Assembly (NCBI RefSeq): GCF_020991085.1
Contig: NZ_CP087719.1
Coordinates: 1-64,000 of the forward strand
Origin: Roseomonas sp. OT10
GTDB taxonomy: Bacteria > Pseudomonadota > Alphaproteobacteria > Acetobacterales > Acetobacteraceae
Direction of reading: 5' to 3'
DNA length: 64,000 bases
A program made the position numbers and the translations under genes. Under the pieces are notes generated by a model that saw nothing but the letters and a program-made list of their open reading frames with translations, was not told the origin of the DNA and did not search any database. Shown here one piece after another: positions 26,291 through 35,224 of this stretch (position 1 is its first letter; every line of letters begins with the position of its first letter).

Positions 26291-27865
26291 ATGCGCGCCG
26301 CGGGAGACGACAGGCCGACACTGCCGGAGGACCCCGCAGCCCTGCGCGCGCTTCTGCTCGAGACGCTGGTCGAGGTCGACACGCTGGTCGCCGAGCGTGA
26401 TGCGCTGACGGCGCAGAACGAGCGCCTCCAGCACCTGCTGCTGAAGCTGAAGCGCCGGCAGTTCGGGCAGAAATCCGAGAGGCTCCCCGAGGAGCAACTG
26501 CTGTTCGCCTTCGAGGAGATCGAGGCGACGCTGGCCGGGAACGCGGCCGAGGCCGGCAAGGCCTCTCCGGCGCTGCGCGACCAGCACAAGAAGCGCCGCC
26601 GGGCAGGCCGGGGCCGACTGCCGGCGCACCTGCCGCGCATCGAGCAGGTGCTGGCGCCCGAGGCGACGGTGTGCCCCTGCTGCCAGGGCCCGCTGGTCGA
26701 GATCGGCACCGATGCCGCCGAGCGGCTCGACGTGATCCCGGCGCGGTTCCGCGTCCTCGTCACGAAGCGGCCGAAGCTGGCCTGCCGGGCCTGCGCCGGC
26801 GTGGTGCTGCAGGCGCCCGCGCCGGCCCGCCTGATCGAGGGCGGGGTGCCGACCGAGGCAACGGTCGCCCACGTGCTGGTCTCTCGCTACGCCGACCATC
26901 TGCCCCTTTACCGCCAGGCGCAGATCCTGGCGCGGCAGGGGATCGAGATCGGCCGCGAGGTGCTGGCCGACTGGACCGGCACGGGGGCGCTGGAGATCAT
27001 CCCGGTGGTCCGGCGCATGCGGGAGATCCTGCTGGCCTCCTCGCGGCTGTTCGCCGACGAGACCACGATGCCGGTCCTCGACCCTGGACGTGGCAAGACC
27101 AAGAAGGGCTATGCCTGGGCGATCGCGCGCGACGACCGGCCCTGGGGCGGGACGGACCCGCCGGCGGTGGTGTTCCACTACGCGCCGGGCCGCGGCGCCG
27201 AGCACGCGAAGGCACTGCTGGGCGGCTATCGCGGCATCCTCCAGTGCGACGGCTACGGCGCTTACAAGACGCTCGCCGCGGCGAGCGAGGGCATCACGCT
27301 GGCATTCTGCTGGTCGCACCTGCGCCGGCAGTTCATCGAGCTAGCCAAGGGCAAGACCGCGCCGATCGCCACCGAGACGCTGCAGAGGATTGCCGCCCTC
27401 TACGCGGTCGAGGCGGAACTGCGCGGCAAGCCGCCCGACATCCGCCGCGCCGTCCGCCAGGAACGAAGCCGCCCCCTTGTCGAGGACCTGTTCGCCTGGT
27501 TCTCGGCGCACCTCGCGCGGCTGCCGGGCAGCAGTCCGACGGCAGAGGCCATCCGCTACGCGCTGAACCATCGCGACGGCCTGATGCGGGTCCTCAAGGA
27601 CGGTCGGATCGAGCTGGACACGAACACGGTGGAGCGCGCCATCCGACCGATCTGCCTCAGCCGCAAGAATGCGCTCTTTGCCTCCGGCGACGATGGCGGG
27701 GCCAGATGGGCGGCCGTGGCCTCGTTGGTGGAGACCTGCAAGCTCAACAGCGTCGACCCGCAGCGCTACCTCACCACAGTGCTGACGCGCCTGGTCAACG
27801 GCTGGCCCAACAGCCGCATCGACGAGCTCATGCCATGGCACTGCGCGGCCGACGAAAACAGCTGA
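26291..27865 (+). CDS. tnpC: IS66 transposase TnpC
   Basis: A 524-residue IS66 DDE transposase. An N-terminal coiled coil (VDTLVAERDALTAQNERLQH) is followed by a zinc-binding stretch CPCCQGPLVE...CRACAG. The catalytic domain has RLFADETTMPVLDPGRGKTK, ILQCDGYGAYKTL and the C-terminal NTVERAIRPICLSRKNALFA. It appears intact and potentially active. Confidence 0.95.
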   Translation: MRAAGDDRPTLPEDPAALRALLLETLVEVDTLVAERDALTAQNERLQHLLLKLKRRQFGQKSERLPEEQLLFAFEEIEATLAGNAAEAGKASPALRDQHKKRRRAGRGRLPAHLPRIEQVLAPEATVCPCCQGPLVEIGTDAAERLDVIPARFRVLVTKRPKLACRACAGVVLQAPAPARLIEGGVPTEATVAHVLVSRYADHLPLYRQAQILARQGIEIGREVLADWTGTGALEIIPVVRRMREILLASSRLFADETTMPVLDPGRGKTKKGYAWAIARDDRPWGGTDPPAVVFHYAPGRGAEHAKALLGGYRGILQCDGYGAYKTLAAASEGITLAFCWSHLRRQFIELAKGKTAPIATETLQRIAALYAVEAELRGKPPDIRRAVRQERSRPLVEDLFAWFSAHLARLPGSSPTAEAIRYALNHRDGLMRVLKDGRIELDTNTVERAIRPICLSRKNALFASGDDGGARWAAVASLVETCKLNSVDPQRYLTTVLTRLVNGWPNSRIDELMPWHCAADENS

Positions 27866-27906
27866 CGATCAAGCAAAGGCCGCAAGGGTCCGTAGACCTC
27901 GCTTAC

Positions 27907-28443
27907 GATGGACCTCGAGATCGAAATATCTTTGGGGCGTTCGCACTCATGATCAGCGACGACATCGTTCGCGCTAGTTCATCGCGGGCGCCAGAAGCTG
28001 GACCCGCCGCCTCGGCGCTTGCGTTGATTGCCCATAAGCCAGGGCTATCGATCCGCATGCTGTCAGTTGGGGTGGGACTTTCCCATGCCGCGACCGTCCG
28101 CTTGGTGGACCGTTTGTCGACGGAGGGATTGGTCGAGCGGCGTGAGCATTCGACTGACGGGCGCACGCGGTCCCTCCATCTTACAGAGGCTGGCAAGGTC
28201 GCGAGCGATGCGGTCTTGGCGTCGCGCGACAAGGTGATCGCTGAGGGACTATCGATCCTCACCCCTACCGAGTTGGACGCCCTTTACAGCATTGCTGAAC
28301 GCGTGCTGCGCGACCGCTTGGAAAACCTCGAGCATTCCTACCGCATCTGCCGTTTGTGCTGTTACGAGGGCTGCACGAATTGCCCGATCGATGCCGAATT
28401 GCACGAGCGCGGGGTAGATCGCGAGAACGGCGGCGAGGCTTAG
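27907..28443 (+). pseudogene. MarR-family regulator copy 3, 5-prime end cut off by IS66
   Basis: The frame open from the IS66 right end encodes nearly all of a MarR protein. The HTH reads LSIRMLSVGVGLSHAATVRL, the wing has EHSTDGRTRSLHLTEAG, and the tail CRLCCYEGCTNCP holds the same cysteine cluster as copy 2. The native start and operator lie left of the IS. Expression could restart at ATG 27949, losing 15 residues, or come from an IS-borne promoter. It is probably inactive or misregulated, but not proven so. Confidence 0.85.
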
Positions 28444-28463
28444 GGCTCCGGAATTCGCAGGTT

Positions 28464-29225
28464 TCAGTGTTGAGCGATGAGATACGCCGCCAGGAACCCC
28501 ACGACCGTGATCAGACCTATGAACGGCGGCGCCTTCTCGAAAGCCTCGGGGATCATGGCCTCCGCCAGCATCGCTATGACCGCGCCAGCTGCGAACGACA
28601 GAATGGCAGGGGCTTGAGTGGACGCCGAGCCGAGCAGAAGGTTTCCCGTACCGGCGGCGATGCAAACAAGTAGCGGAATACCGATCCAGACCGCGTAGAT
28701 ATAGCTTCGCGATCGGCCCGCGACCTTCATTCCGGAAGTGCTCGATAGACCCTGTGGCACATTAGCCAAAAAGAAGCCTGCCACTACTGCAAGGCTGATC
28801 TTGCCTCCGCCAGCCACGGACATCCCAATCACGAGGGCCTCTGGAATGCCGTCGAGAACGCTGCCGAGCGCAATCGCAGCACCGCTGCCGCGGTGCTCCT
28901 GTTCAGTGGCCTGCTCGGTGCATTCACCGCATCGCTTTCGATGCTTCGCGCCCCGCCGAGAGAGAAACCAGTTTGTGCCGCTGAAGATTGCGGCCCCTGC
29001 GAGCAGCGCAAAGATCGCCAAGGGTCCCATGCCAGCCGACACGCGATCACCTATGAGTTCGGTAGCGACCACGGCAATCAACACACCACCACCGAAGCCC
29101 ATCACCGCTGAGATCATGCGGTGAGTGAGTCGCCCGTACAGCACGTCCGCAAGTACCGCCCCCACCAGAAGTCCGCTTCCTGACAAAAGCCCCCACAAGC
29201 CGGCGATTGCGTATTCGGGTATCAT
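28464..29225 (-). CDS. ZIP-family metal transporter
   Basis: A 253-residue polytopic protein of the ZIP family. The metal-site helix GSVLDGIPEALVIGMSVAGG matches the HxxxE-type signature with substitutions (Asp-Gly-Ile-Pro-Glu). Seven or so hydrophobic helices surround a charged loop, RRGAKHRKRCGECTEQ, that could bind metal. It probably moves zinc, manganese or iron. It is the third gene of a minus-strand run after the OsmC-hydrolase and msrA genes. Confidence 0.82.
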   Translation of the reverse strand: MIPEYAIAGLWGLLSGSGLLVGAVLADVLYGRLTHRMISAVMGFGGGVLIAVVATELIGDRVSAGMGPLAIFALLAGAAIFSGTNWFLSRRGAKHRKRCGECTEQATEQEHRGSGAAIALGSVLDGIPEALVIGMSVAGGGKISLAVVAGFFLANVPQGLSSTSGMKVAGRSRSYIYAVWIGIPLLVCIAAGTGNLLLGSASTQAPAILSFAAGAVIAMLAEAMIPEAFEKAPPFIGLITVVGFLAAYLIAQH

Positions 29226-29301
29226 CGCAAGAACCCGGCTGACCTAGCGACGCGGGGCGAGCGCCATCGCGTGCGTATCGTTGATGACCGTCCCTGCGTG
29301 C

Positions 29302-29838
29302 TCATCGTTTCGCTCGGTCCAGTCGCCAGGCCGGTCGCTCGAAGTGGCAGCTATAGCCGCCGGGTCGACGCTGGAGGTACTGCTGATGCTCTGGCTCGGC
29401 CTCCCAGAACGGCTCTTCCGGGTTGATCTCTGACACGACAGGTCCCGGCCAGCGACCCGACGCTTCGATCTCGGCGATTGTCTCCAGAGCAACGTCCATC
29501 TGCTTTTCGGACGTGTAGAAAATCGCGGACCGATAGCTTGGTCCGACGTCGCTACCTTGTTGCTCGTATGTCGTCGGATCGTGGATTTGGAAGAAGAGTT
29601 CCAGGAGAGCACGATACGTCAGTATCGAAGGATCAAACGTGACCTCCACCGCTTCCGCATGACCATGGTGTCTCGTGTAAGTCGGGTCCGGCAGTTCGCC
29701 GCCGATGTAGCCCACACGCGTCGTCACGACGCCCTTCGCGCGGCGAAGTAAATCTTCGAGGCCCCAAAAACATCCACCCGCAAGTATCGCTCGCTCGGTT
29801 CGTGTCGGCGTTTGGTCAGTAGTGGGCAGACTCTGCAT
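29302..29838 (-). CDS. msrA: Peptide methionine sulfoxide reductase MsrA (copy 1)
   Basis: A 178-residue MsrA. The catalytic motif [20 protein letters not shown] holds Cys23, followed by [15 protein letters not shown] and the [18 protein letters not shown] block. [20 protein letters not shown] ends the fold, with a possible resolving Cys. It reduces the S-epimer of methionine sulfoxide. ATG 29838 is chosen; an earlier frame adds arginine-rich residues unlike the family. It is 28 bp downstream of the OsmC fusion gene. Confidence 0.94.
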   Translation of the reverse strand: MQSLPTTDQTPTRTERAILAGGCFWGLEDLLRRAKGVVTTRVGYIGGELPDPTYTRHHGHAEAVEVTFDPSILTYRALLELFFQIHDPTTYEQQGSDVGPSYRSAIFYTSEKQMDVALETIAEIEASGRWPGPVVSEINPEEPFWEAEPEHQQYLQRRPGGYSCHFERPAWRLDRAKR

Positions 29839-29866
29839 CCGATCAACCTCCGCTATGTGCACCACA

Positions 29867-31093
29867 TCAGATCGCCGGCGCCGCACCTGCAGGCTGCGCA
29901 TTGTTCGAAAGTTGGGTCTGCACATCCGAGCCTCGGACGAGTGTCAGGTCGACCGGACACCGATCCGCGATTTCCAGTATGCGCGCCCGCTGTTCATCGT
30001 TGAGCGGCCCGTCGAGAAAGACGGTGCGCGTGAAGCGGTCGGGAGGCACCATGTCCGCCACTTTCTCGTGTCGCACGGTCGTCGTCGCTCGCTCCAGCGG
30101 AAAGCCTTTGCGGTTCGCGTAAAGACGCATTGTCATCACCGTGCAGGCGGCCAGTCCGGCCGACACCAGTTCGTAAGGAGACAGCCCGCTGCCGAGACCT
30201 CCGACCGATTCTGGTTCATCGGCGAACAGCGTGTGCCCGCCACTACGGACCGTGAGTTGGAACTTCCCCGCCAACGTTTCCGACGCCACGACTCCATTCG
30301 CTAACTCGACTTGTGGAAGGTCCGCCGCGAGCGGCGGCAGGAAGCGGCTTGCCCACGCTGCGACCATAGCTGAGACGTAATTCGCATCTTCGACATCGGT
30401 GAGAAGGTGATCGGCCGTGTCGAGCGAAACAAAGCTCTTGGGATGGCGCGACGCGACGAAGATGCGCGAGGCGTGCTCGATACCCACGACTTGATCCACC
30501 GGTGAATGCATCACAAGCACCGGACGTCGAAGGGCAGCGATAGACCTCTCGATGTCCACTTCGTCGACCGTTTCCAGGAAACTGCGGCGGATCAGGAAGG
30601 GCCTGCCAGCAATCTCCACAGATGCCTCGCCCTCGCTCGCTATCGCGTCTAGGTCGGCAGGTTGAAAGACGCGCAATATATGCTGAAGGTCAGCCGGGGC
30701 GCCGATCGTCACTACCGCCGCGATATCCGGCAAGTCGGCGGCGGCTACGATCGCAGCCGTGCCACCCAGGCTGTGTCCGACAAGGAGGGAGGGCGCCTTA
30801 CCGGCGACAGCCATGGCCTCCGCGGCGGCCTTAAGATCATCGACGTCGGAAGCGAAGCTTATCGCCTCATCCGCAGAACTCTCGATCCCTGTGCCGGCGA
30901 AGTCGAACCGCAAGACGCCGATGCCAGCCCGCGAGAGGGCGCGTGCGATGTACACGGCGGCGCGGCTGTCTTTCCCGCAAGTGAAGCAATGGGCGAAAAT
31001 AGCCCAGCCGCGAGGCGTACCTTCGGGCGCCTCCAAATACCCGGTTAGATCAGAGCCTCCACCACCGGGAAACGTGAACGGTGTTCCTGTCAT
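29867..31093 (-). CDS. Alpha/beta hydrolase fused to OsmC domain
   Basis: A 408-residue two-domain protein. The N-terminal hydrolase (about 1-255) has the elbow [12 protein letters not shown], acid region [18 protein letters not shown] and a histidine in [10 protein letters not shown]. The C-terminal OsmC domain (about 265-400) has [20 protein letters not shown], whose cysteine is the peroxidatic-type residue, and [12 protein letters not shown]. OsmC/Ohr proteins reduce organic hydroperoxides. The fusion is known in proteobacteria; its substrate is not. Two operator sites lie upstream of its start. Confidence 0.9.
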   Translation of the reverse strand: MTGTPFTFPGGGGSDLTGYLEAPEGTPRGWAIFAHCFTCGKDSRAAVYIARALSRAGIGVLRFDFAGTGIESSADEAISFASDVDDLKAAAEAMAVAGKAPSLLVGHSLGGTAAIVAAADLPDIAAVVTIGAPADLQHILRVFQPADLDAIASEGEASVEIAGRPFLIRRSFLETVDEVDIERSIAALRRPVLVMHSPVDQVVGIEHASRIFVASRHPKSFVSLDTADHLLTDVEDANYVSAMVAAWASRFLPPLAADLPQVELANGVVASETLAGKFQLTVRSGGHTLFADEPESVGGLGSGLSPYELVSAGLAACTVMTMRLYANRKGFPLERATTTVRHEKVADMVPPDRFTRTVFLDGPLNDEQRARILEIADRCPVDLTLVRGSDVQTQLSNNAQPAGAAPAI

Positions 31094-31196
31094 AAGCGTC
31101 GAGCCTCCCACGGCGACTTAGTGGGTGCACCGGAACCCTTGGGCCCTGGCGGAAGCGCCATCAGGCCCGGACTAGCCGTCCAAGACATTCTTTTTA

Positions 31197-31251
31197 TATG
31201 CGTGGTGCATATAGACAAGCCCCTAAAGCGTGATTATATGCGTCGCGCATA
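31197..31251. promoter_or_regulatory. Tandem operators between the OsmC fusion and lysR2
   Basis: Two copies of the MarR operator lie 40 bp apart. The first is TATGCG-TGG-TGCATA at 31197-31211, one mismatch in the right half. The second is TATGCG-TCG-CGCATA at 31237-31251, perfect. The 40-bp spacing, close to four helical turns, puts them on one DNA face. They probably control the minus-strand OsmC-msrA-ZIP run, the divergent lysR2, or both. Confidence 0.75.
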
Positions 31252-31319
31252 CTTCTGGTGGCGGTCGAAAAGACCGGTCCTGGAAGCGGCATCAGTCAGG
31301 GCGCGCAGGCCGAAGGGCT

Positions 31320-32195
31320 ATGGAACTCAATCAGGTCAGCTATTTCATCAACTTGGCCGAGACGCTGAATTTTACAGCAGCGGCGCGGTTGAGCGGTGTG
31401 TCCCAGCCAAGTCTGACACGCGCGATCCGCCGCTTGGAGGAAGAACTCGGCGGTCCGCTCATTTATCGCGATGGGAAGAACAGCCGTCTCACCGGCCTTG
31501 GCCAGGACGTGGAGGCTGAGTTTCGGCGCATGTTAGTCGCGATGAAAAGTGTTCGGCATCATTCTGAGAACTGGGCCATGGGAAGGCACCGGGTCTTGGA
31601 CGTAGCCGTCGCTCCGACCGTCGGGCCGAAGCTTTTCACGACTTTTTTCGAGAGCGCGTTGGCCGAGGTGCCATCGATCGAGATCAAGATGCATTCGCTT
31701 GGGGCGAGTGAAGACACATCGGAGGTGCTGTCGGGCAAGTATCACGCATGCATCCTGCCACGCGAGACGCGGCCGGACCGCAAGCTTGATGTGCGACCTC
31801 TGTTCCGCGAGCGCTTCGTGCTCGGCTGTTCCGCAAAGCACCCGCTCGCGGCGAGCGATATCGTGCGCGGCGAGGACCTGTTGGAGTTCCCGTTCGTCGA
31901 TCGTCTGAAGTGTGAGTTTCGCGAGCAGATCCTAGACCATTTCGCACGACGGGAGGTGCTGATGCGACCGCGCTTCCGGTCCGATCGTGACGATTGGGTG
32001 CAACGGGTCGTCGCCGAAGGCGAGGCCATATGCATCCTTCCGGAGCGGTCGGCTACAGCCCAAGGTCTGGTTACCCGCCCTATCGACGGGTTCGTCCTCG
32101 AACGAGAGGTCGTGATCGCGACGGTCTCCGGCTCCACGGTGCCGGTTGAGATCCGAAAGATCGCGCAGCTGGCGGCCAGATACGCGTGGAACTGA
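31320..32195 (+). CDS. LysR-family regulator (copy 2)
   Basis: A 291-residue LysR regulator. It begins MELNQVSYFINLAETLNFTA with the HTH in RLSGVSQPSLTRAIRRLEEE. The effector domain is full length. It has few cysteines (one in FVLGCSAKH, one in RLKCEFREQ, and others in ACILP and AICILP), so OxyR-like disulfide sensing cannot be asserted. It lies directly upstream of msrB-msrA on the same strand, separated by a hairpin and a 29-bp element. Confidence 0.9.
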   Translation: MELNQVSYFINLAETLNFTAAARLSGVSQPSLTRAIRRLEEELGGPLIYRDGKNSRLTGLGQDVEAEFRRMLVAMKSVRHHSENWAMGRHRVLDVAVAPTVGPKLFTTFFESALAEVPSIEIKMHSLGASEDTSEVLSGKYHACILPRETRPDRKLDVRPLFRERFVLGCSAKHPLAASDIVRGEDLLEFPFVDRLKCEFREQILDHFARREVLMRPRFRSDRDDWVQRVVAEGEAICILPERSATAQGLVTRPIDGFVLEREVVIATVSGSTVPVEIRKIAQLAARYAWN

Positions 32196-32198
32196 ACA

Positions 32199-32213
32199 CC
32201 GCTGACACAGCGG
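32199..32213 (+). terminator. Hairpin after lysR2
   Basis: CCGCTG-ACA-CAGCGG is a perfect 6-bp stem with a 3-base loop beginning 3 bp after the lysR2 stop. There is no T run, so it may act only as an mRNA stabiliser or weak terminator. Confidence 0.4.
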
Positions 32214-32215
32214 AG

Positions 32216-32244
32216 CTATCGAAACTATACGCACAGCGTATTGG
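32216..32244 (+). promoter_or_regulatory. 29-bp conserved promoter element, copy 1 (msrB)
   Basis: CTATCGAAACTATA, then CGC, ACAG, CGT and ATTGG. The invariant blocks match the copies at 40953 and 50638 base for base at identical spacing. A plausible TTGGAT -35 and GATAGT -10 follow with an 18-bp spacer. The element would then overlap the -35 region, as for a LysR-type activator such as OxyR. The msrB start is 98 bp downstream. Confidence 0.75.
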
Positions 32245-32341
32245 ATAAATATATTTGGCACTGCGATAGTCGAGGCGACCGTCAAGCAAGATAAGATGTC
32301 CGTAATGTGCCTGGCCCTGTAACCAAGTATTGGAGACGATC

Positions 32342-32785
32342 ATGAAGTTTGAAAAGTCTCAGGCAGCGATCGACCGCCTGACCCCCGAGCAACGCCGGAT
32401 CACTCAGGAAGACGGCACGGAGCGGGCCTTCACCGGTGAATACAACGACAACAAGGAACCGGGCATCTACGTCGATGTCGTGTCCGGCGAGCCGCTTTTC
32501 GCATCGACGGACAAGTTCGAGTCGAAATCCGGCTGGCCCAGCTTCACCAAGCCTATCGTCCCCGCGCACGTGAACGAGGTGCGGGACAGTTCTCACGGCA
32601 TGGTCCGGACGGAAGTTCGATCGGTCCATGGCGACAGCCATCTCGGCCACGTGTTCCCCGACGGTCCGGCCGACCGTGGCGGACTGCGGTATTGCATCAA
32701 CTCGGCCGCCCTTCGCTTCATCCCGCGCGATGAGATGGAAGCCGAGGGCTACGGCGAGTATCTCGATCAGGTGGAGGAGGCGTAA
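32342..32785 (+). CDS. msrB: Peptide methionine sulfoxide reductase MsrB
   Basis: A 147-residue Msr[15 protein letters not shown], then [20 protein letters not shown], hold the active site, with catalytic Cys118 in [11 protein letters not shown]. The two CxxC zinc pairs of many MsrBs are absent ([15 protein letters not shown] instead), so this is the zinc-free type. It reduces the R-epimer of methionine sulfoxide. The gene overlaps none but is 1 bp from msrA copy 2, forming a msrBA operon that covers both epimers. Confidence 0.95.
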   Translation: MKFEKSQAAIDRLTPEQRRITQEDGTERAFTGEYNDNKEPGIYVDVVSGEPLFASTDKFESKSGWPSFTKPIVPAHVNEVRDSSHGMVRTEVRSVHGDSHLGHVFPDGPADRGGLRYCINSAALRFIPRDEMEAEGYGEYLDQVEEA

Positions 32786-32786
32786 C

Positions 32787-33326
32787 ATGCATCAGCGCGC
32801 TGTTCTCGCAGGCGGATGTTTTTGGGGCATGCAGGATCTGATCCGCAAGCAGCCCGGCATCGTGTCGACCCGCGTCGGATACACCGGTGGCGACGTCCCG
32901 AACGCCACCTATCGCAATCACGGCACTCACGCTGAAGGGATCGAGATCATTTTCGACCCGGCAGCGACAAGCTACCGCAACATCCTCGAATACTTCTTCC
33001 AGATCCACGACCCGACGACGAAAGATCGGCAAGGCAACGATCGCGGCCTCTCCTATCGATCAGGCATCTACTATGTCGACGAGGAGCAGAAACGGGTCGC
33101 CGAGGAGACGATCGCCGACGTCGACGCCTCCGGACTGTGGGACGGAAAAGTCGTCACCGAAGTCGAGCCCGTCGGCGATTTCTGGGAAGCGGAGCCGGAG
33201 CACCAAGACTATCTCGAGAAGCGCCCGGGCGGTTACACGTGCCATTTCCCGCGCGCGAATTGGGTGCTCCCCAAGCGTGACGACGCTGGTGCTACCCAGC
33301 CTACCACCGGAGCGGCAGCTGAATAG
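32787..33326 (+). CDS. msrA: Peptide methionine sulfoxide reductase MsrA (copy 2)
   Basis: A 179-residue MsrA. Catalytic Cys11 lies in [40 protein letters not shown] and [20 protein letters not shown] follow. It is about 50-55 percent identical by eye to copy 1, so it is a paralogue rather than a recent duplicate. It starts one base after the msrB stop with GGAGGAGG upstream and must be co-translated. Confidence 0.95.
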   Translation: MHQRAVLAGGCFWGMQDLIRKQPGIVSTRVGYTGGDVPNATYRNHGTHAEGIEIIFDPAATSYRNILEYFFQIHDPTTKDRQGNDRGLSYRSGIYYVDEEQKRVAEETIADVDASGLWDGKVVTEVEPVGDFWEAEPEHQDYLEKRPGGYTCHFPRANWVLPKRDDAGATQPTTGAAAE

Positions 33327-33370
33327 CTGCAGCGCCTATCGCGACATAGCGCTCTGCATCGCAAGCAATG

Positions 33371-33397
33371 GGACCGCATCGGCGAACGATGCGGTCC
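33371..33397 (+). terminator. 11-bp perfect hairpin after msrBA
   Basis: GGACCGCATCG-GCGAA-CGATGCGGTCC forms an uninterrupted 11-bp stem with a 5-base loop, 45 bp after the msrA copy 2 stop. No T run follows, but stem strength makes a terminator or 3-prime stabiliser likely. Confidence 0.6.
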
Positions 33398-33460
33398 TCG
33401 AACGGCCCCTCAAGCGGTCATGCCGCTTGCCGGCCATCGATTTGGTAGGATTGCCCCAGC

Positions 33461-34165
33461 ATGCCAGACCTTTCGTCATATCCGATCACCGAGCGCTGGC
33501 CTGCCTCCAATCCTGATCTCCTGCAACTCTATGCGGCGCCCACGCCCAACGGCGTCAAGGTGTCCATCATGCTTGAGGAGACCGGGCTGCCATACGAGCC
33601 GCACTTTATCGACATCAGCAAAAACGAGACCAAAGACCCCGCATTCGTGTCGCTGAACCCAAACGGGCGGATCCCTGCGATCATCGATCCGTCAGGCCCC
33701 GATGGTGAGCCGCTCGGGGTTTGGGAGTCCGGTGCGATCCTCGTTTACCTTGCCGAGAAGACGGGCCGGCTGATCCCACCGGGACAAGCCAGGCGCTATG
33801 AGGTGCTGAGCTGGGTATTCTTCCAGATGTCTGCGATCGGCCCGATGTTCGGTCAGCTGGGCTTCTTCCTGCGCTGGGGCGGAAAGGACTACGAAGACAA
33901 GCGGCCTCAGCAACGGTTCGCCGACGAGTCGAAGCGCCTGCTGGGAATCTTGGATCGCCAGCTTGATGGGCGCGAGTGGATCGTCGACGACTATTCCATC
34001 GCCGACATCGCGACGCTCGGCTGGGTCAATGCCCTGGTCGGCACCTATGACGCCGGCGACCTGTTGCGCATCGCCGATCATCGGAACGTCCGGGGTTGGT
34101 TGGATCGCGGCCTCGCTCGACCAGCCGTGCAGCGGGGCCTGGTCATCCCGGCGAGGCCCGCATGA
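33461..34165 (+). CDS. YghU/YfcG-like glutathione S-transferase
   Basis: A 234-residue GST of the nu class. The thioredoxin-fold start LQLYAAPTPNGVKVSIMLEE carries the TPNG signature of disulfide-bond oxidoreductases YfcG/YghU. NPNGRIPAIID and WESGAILVYLAEKTG bind glutathione. The helical C-terminal domain includes YSIADIATLGWVNAL. It probably handles GSH-dependent disulfide or peroxide reduction. It overlaps corA by 4 bp. Confidence 0.9.
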   Translation: MPDLSSYPITERWPASNPDLLQLYAAPTPNGVKVSIMLEETGLPYEPHFIDISKNETKDPAFVSLNPNGRIPAIIDPSGPDGEPLGVWESGAILVYLAEKTGRLIPPGQARRYEVLSWVFFQMSAIGPMFGQLGFFLRWGGKDYEDKRPQQRFADESKRLLGILDRQLDGREWIVDDYSIADIATLGWVNALVGTYDAGDLLRIADHRNVRGWLDRGLARPAVQRGLVIPARPA

Positions 34166-35130
34166 GCGTCATCGCCGCTTATTATTACAACGAGGGTCGC
34201 CGCATCCGCGAGGTCGCTATCGACGAGCGGATCGAACTCGACAAGAACCGATCTGGCTTCTGCTGGATCGGGCTCAGCGAGCCTTCGGTCAGCGAACTCA
34301 GGGCGCTTCAGGCGACCTACAATCTGCATCCATTGGCGATCGATAACGCGATGCACCCGATGTGCCCGCCGAAGCTCGAAGTCTATAACGGCGAGCTTTA
34401 CGTCGTCGCTCAGACGGCCGAGCTGGTCGGGGACCGCATACGCTACGGCAAGACGGCGATCTTCACTGGTCACAACCATCTGATCACCGTGCGTCACGGC
34501 AACGCCGGAGCGCTCGGCAATCTTCGCGAGCAGCTTGAGGGTTCGCCTGCTCAGTTTGGTAAGGGTGTCGATTACGTCCTGCACGCCATCCTTCACCGCA
34601 TCGTCGATCAGTATCTGCCGATCTTCGAAATGATCGAAGACGACGTCCTCGCGATGGAGAGGCGATCGCTCGACGACTTCCTGGGGCGGGAGGAGGTCGC
34701 GCGCATCTTCGGCTTGCGGTGCGAATTGACCCGTTTCCAGCGAACCCTTGGCGCTATGGCGGAACTGGTGCGCAAGCTTGTTCGCGGACATTTCCCGTGT
34801 ATCAGCGCTGAGGTGCGGCCGTATTTCAACGACGTTGCCGACCACGTCGACCGCGTCCAGTCCATGGTCGATGGCCTCCTCCAGGTGCTGTCCACGGTCT
34901 TCGAATTCAGCAGCCTTCTCGAGGCGCAAAGGACAGGCGTCATCACACGCCAACTCGCTGCATGGGCGGCGATACTCGCGGTCCCTACGGCTATCGCGGG
35001 GATATATGGAATGAACTTCAGGAACATGCCGGAGCTGGACACAGCGTACGGCTACTTCGTCGTGCTCGGCCTGATGCTGACGTTCTGTCTTTTCCTGTTC
35101 GTCCGCTTCAAGCGAGCCAAGTGGCTGTGA
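34162..35130 (+). CDS. corA: CorA-family magnesium/metal ion transporter
   Basis: A 322-residue CorA family channel. The N-terminal soluble domain carries LHPLAIDNAMHPMCPPKLEV; a long stalk helix follows. The first membrane helix ends in the selectivity signature IYGMNF (about 289-294), then NMPELDTAYGYF and a second helix. It imports Mg2+ or related ions at the inner membrane. ATG overlaps the GST stop (ATGA). Confidence 0.93.
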   Translation: MSVIAAYYYNEGRRIREVAIDERIELDKNRSGFCWIGLSEPSVSELRALQATYNLHPLAIDNAMHPMCPPKLEVYNGELYVVAQTAELVGDRIRYGKTAIFTGHNHLITVRHGNAGALGNLREQLEGSPAQFGKGVDYVLHAILHRIVDQYLPIFEMIEDDVLAMERRSLDDFLGREEVARIFGLRCELTRFQRTLGAMAELVRKLVRGHFPCISAEVRPYFNDVADHVDRVQSMVDGLLQVLSTVFEFSSLLEAQRTGVITRQLAAWAAILAVPTAIAGIYGMNFRNMPELDTAYGYFVVLGLMLTFCLFLFVRFKRAKWL

Positions 35131-35224
35131 TGGCGCTCCGCACCTTCCGTGCTGGTCGGTCACCGCGCCAATGCGCGCCTTCGGTCGGCGCGCAACCCTT
35201 ACAATCCGAACTCGAGGTGCGTTG

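Larger units (their letters stand above)
25429..27906 (+). mobile_element. IS66-family insertion sequence, complete
   Basis: A 2478-bp element with terminal inverted repeats starting GTAAGCG on the left and ending CGCTTAC on the right, the standard IS66 ends. It is flanked by a perfect 8-bp target duplication, GATGGACC (25421-25428 and 27907-27914), as expected for the family. The three usual genes tnpA, tnpB and tnpC are intact and co-oriented. The intact duplication suggests a fairly recent insertion. It interrupts marR3 after codon 4. Confidence 0.95.

Noticed and set aside
25318-26763. 481-codon minus-strand frame over the IS66 genes
   Set aside because: Ser/Arg-rich shadow of tnpA-tnpC with no recognisable motif.
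26671-28443. 590-codon frame running through tnpC into marR3
   Set aside because: The first 395 codons are an out-of-frame shadow of tnpC; only the part after 27907 matches MarR, so it is not a true fusion protein.
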